64,000 nt of DNA from JANNSX01 sp041397825 (GTDB taxonomy: Bacteria > Pseudomonadota > Alphaproteobacteria > Rhizobiales > Hyphomicrobiaceae), in contig JAWKVX010000006.1 in the NCBI GenBank assembly GCA_041397825.1, positions 453,258-517,257 on the forward strand, read 5' to 3'. The first letter of the stretch is position 1. Every line of letters starts with the position of its first letter. The position numbers and the translations under genes were made by a program. The notes below the pieces were generated by a model, which saw nothing but the letters and a program-made list of their open reading frames with translations, had not been told where the DNA came from and did not search any database. Positions 62,061-64,000 of this stretch are shown here, piece after piece.

Positions 62061-63515
62061 TCAAGGCGTCACCTCCAGCCGCTTCACCGGTCTTGGCTGA
62101 TTGAGTTCACGCCATTGGCTGTTGGCCACGTGCACCGCTGGGAAAGCCGGGCGCTCGATGTATTTGCCATCGCCACGCTCGGCCTTGAGATCGCCGTCGT
62201 GCCAGGCAACCTTGCCGCGGTTGATGGTGGTCCGGGCCAGGCCCTTCACTTTGAACCCCTCGAAGACATTGTAGTCGATCCGGCTCATCTGTTTCTTTGC
62301 CGAGATGGTCTTCGAGGCGGCCGGGTCCCACACCACGACATCGGCGTCCGAGCCGACGGCGACGGCACCCTTGCGTGGATAGACGTTCAGGATGCGGGCG
62401 ATATTGGTCGAGGTCGCTGCCACGAACTCCTCATGGGTGAGGCGGCCGGTGTCGACGCCTGCGGTCCAGAGCACGGACATGCGATCCTCGAGGCCGCCCG
62501 TGCCGTTCGGGATCTTCGTGAAGTCGCCGAGGCCCATGCGCTTCTGCTTCGCGGTAAAGGCGCAATGGTCCGTCGCCACCACCTGCAGCGAGCCGGATTG
62601 CAGTCCCGCCCAGAGCGAAGCCTGGTGATCCTTGCTGCGGAACGGCGGGCTCATGACGCGGCGAGCGGCATAGTCCCAATCCTTGTTCTGATATTCGCCG
62701 TCGTCGAGCGTCAGATGCTGGATCAGCGGCTCGCCGAAGACACGCTGGCCGTTCTCCCGGGCGCGCTTGATGGCCTCGTGCGACTGGCGGCAGGAGACAT
62801 GCACGACATAGAGCGGCACGCCTGCCATGTCGGCCAGGACGATGGCCCGATTTGTCGCTTCGCCTTCGACCTCGGGGGGACGCGAATAGGCATGGCCCTC
62901 GGGTCCTGTGACGCCACGCGCCAGGAGATCGGCCTGCATGCGGAAGACGATGTCGCCGTTCTCGGCGTGGACGAGGGGAAGCGCGCCCAATTCCGCACAG
63001 CGCGAGAAGGAATGATAAAGCTCGTCGTCGTTCACCATCAAGGCGCCCTTGTAGGCCATGAAATGCTTGAAGGTGTTGATGCCGTAGGTCTTGACGACGG
63101 TCTCCATCTCCTCGTGCGCCTGCTTGGTCCAGGCCGTCACCGCCATATGGAATCCGTAGTCGCCGACGGCTTTCTCGGCCTTGTGCCGCCACTCCTGATA
63201 GGCGGCGAGCATGGAGGCACCGGGCGCCGGCAGGCAGAAGTCGACGACCATGGTCGTCCCACCGGATAGCGCGGCCGCCGTCCCCGACTCGAAATCGTCC
63301 GAGGAGGTTGTTCCCATGAACGGCATCTCGAGATGGGTGTGCGGATCGATGCCGCCCGGGAGCACGAAACAGCCACCGGCATCGACCACCTCGGTCCTGA
63401 CCGGCGCATCGAGCTTCTCGCCGAGCGCCACGATCTTCTCTCCGTCTATGAGGACATCGGCACGTTTGGAGTGGTCGTGATTGACGACGGTTCCGCCGCG
63501 AACGAGGATGGCCAT
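62061..63515 (-). CDS. hydA: Dihydropyrimidinase (D-hydantoinase)
   Basis: The product is 484 residues. The enzyme opens dihydrouracil or hydantoin rings to N-carbamoyl amino acids. Zinc ligands are seen: HTH in GGIDPHTHLEMPFMG, the Lys to be carboxylated in FKHFMAYKGAL, His in LVHAENGD, His in YVVHVSCRQSHEA and Asp in VATDHCAF. ATG 63515 has GGAG 8 nt upstream. With the following amidohydrolase it would degrade uracil/thymine by the reductive pathway or convert hydantoins. A dihydropyrimidine dehydrogenase is not in the window. Confidence 0.92.
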   Translation of the reverse strand: MAILVRGGTVVNHDHSKRADVLIDGEKIVALGEKLDAPVRTEVVDAGGCFVLPGGIDPHTHLEMPFMGTTSSDDFESGTAAALSGGTTMVVDFCLPAPGASMLAAYQEWRHKAEKAVGDYGFHMAVTAWTKQAHEEMETVVKTYGINTFKHFMAYKGALMVNDDELYHSFSRCAELGALPLVHAENGDIVFRMQADLLARGVTGPEGHAYSRPPEVEGEATNRAIVLADMAGVPLYVVHVSCRQSHEAIKRARENGQRVFGEPLIQHLTLDDGEYQNKDWDYAARRVMSPPFRSKDHQASLWAGLQSGSLQVVATDHCAFTAKQKRMGLGDFTKIPNGTGGLEDRMSVLWTAGVDTGRLTHEEFVAATSTNIARILNVYPRKGAVAVGSDADVVVWDPAASKTISAKKQMSRIDYNVFEGFKVKGLARTTINRGKVAWHDGDLKAERGDGKYIERPAFPAVHVANSQWRELNQPRPVKRLEVTP

Positions 63516-63623
63516 GGTCTTGCTCCGCAGAGATTGGTCAACGCATCGGGCAAGGCTAGGCCACAAGGTCGAGACCCGCAACCCGACCAGACGGCAGCCC
63601 GTTCCCAACCTGGAGCGCTTTGC

Positions 63624-64000
63624 ATGACTCCGGTCCTCAGTCCGGTCGCCCGCCTGATCGTGACCCTGGCACCGCCGCTCGTCATCGGCGACAGTGGCTC
63701 CGGTCAGCGCGATGTCATTCCGATCACAGGAGGATCGATCGACGGGCCGATGCTCAAGGGGCGCGTGCTCGCCGGCGGTGCCGATTGGGCCATAACGCGA
63801 GCTGACGGCATCGCCGAGGTCTGGGCGCGCTATACCATCGAGACCGGCGATGGGGCTCTCGTCATGGTGACCAATACCGGCGTTGCACACCCACGGGGCG
63901 ACGGCAGCTGGTACGGACACACGGTTCCCGTCTTCGAGGTCGCAGCGCCGACCTACCAGTGGCTGAGGCGATCGATCTTCGTCGGGTCGCTGGAGGCGAG
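63624..64000 (+). CDS. DUF3237-family protein, cut by the window edge
   Basis: About 125 residues are visible from ATG 63624, with GGAG 10 nt upstream. Features such as PLVIGDSGSGQRDVIPITGG, GPMLKGRVLAGGADW and IEVWARYTIET-like sequence match the beta-barrel DUF3237 family. Its function is unknown. The frame runs off the right edge. It is divergent from the dihydropyrimidinase gene. Confidence 0.85.
   Translation, partial: MTPVLSPVARLIVTLAPPLVIGDSGSGQRDVIPITGGSIDGPMLKGRVLAGGADWAITRADGIAEVWARYTIETGDGALVMVTNTGVAHPRGDGSWYGHTVPVFEVAAPTYQWLRRSIFVGSLEA

Noticed and set aside
1..64000. Mobile element or prophage
   Set aside because: No transposase, integrase or phage structural gene, and no long terminal repeats were seen.

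Overview
The window reads as chromosomal DNA of a high-GC alphaproteobacterium, most likely a Hyphomicrobiales-type heterotroph. The grounds are the trpA-accD-folC gene order, an AccD without zinc-finger cysteines, an alphaproteobacterial helix-hairpin-helix domain type, and three genes of the ethylmalonyl-CoA (EMC) pathway. The lineage is inferred. I see no transposase, integrase, rRNA or CRISPR array. There is one tRNA, tRNA-Leu(CAA).

Layout. 1-3200: a cut-off gene and a 946-aa multi-pass membrane protein of unknown role. 3583-6929: trpA, accD, folC. 7123-8787: methylsuccinyl-CoA dehydrogenase (mcd). 8885-16534: a proline-rich protein with two helix-hairpin-helix repeats, an EamA transporter, an RTX-repeat protein, a short LuxR-type regulator, and a TetR regulator divergent from an M81 metallopeptidase across two tandem palindromic operators. 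16559-20553: ccr and ecm around a 99-aa membrane protein. With mcd these provide three of the B12- and CO2-dependent EMC steps that assimilate acetyl-CoA. 20554-26850: a decayed secretion-ATPase fragment, gluQ, a DNA glycosylase, an esterase, a fused glutamate-mutase-like cobalamin protein, and an HNH nuclease.

27204-28171 carries no convincing gene but holds ten copies of ACGCAAC, mostly spaced 9-11 bp. 28172-30611 is a compact operon-like module: a 68-aa peptide with a twin-arginine-like leader, a PqqD-like/HPr-kinase-like fusion, and an NTP_transf_5-type nucleotidyltransferase. It resembles HPr-rel-A / RiPP-modification loci and is my best candidate for an under-described system. dsbB, a DedA-like protein, the tRNA and a D,D-carboxypeptidase follow.

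33288-36128: small secreted and cytosolic proteins, a polysaccharide flippase and a CAP-domain lipoprotein. 36543-40964: a tight two-gene unit of a winged-helix-like protein and an 1124-aa protein with an N-terminal AAA+ domain and a C-terminal HerA/FtsK-like ATPase. This is the second candidate system, possibly for DNA processing or defence. 41030-48716: flavin monooxygenase, MFS efflux pump, proline iminopeptidase-like hydrolase, PhyH dioxygenase, an orphan ParA-type ATPase and a ketosteroid-dehydrogenase-like flavoprotein. 49240-55089: a divergent class A penicillin-binding protein, GNAT, MmcQ/YjbR protein and a RACo-like corrinoid activator. 55095-64000: a fused peptide ABC ATPase and its Tat-exported binding protein without permeases, an EamA transporter, a small 'virulence factor' family protein, the hydantoinase/carbamoylase pair and a cut-off DUF3237 gene.
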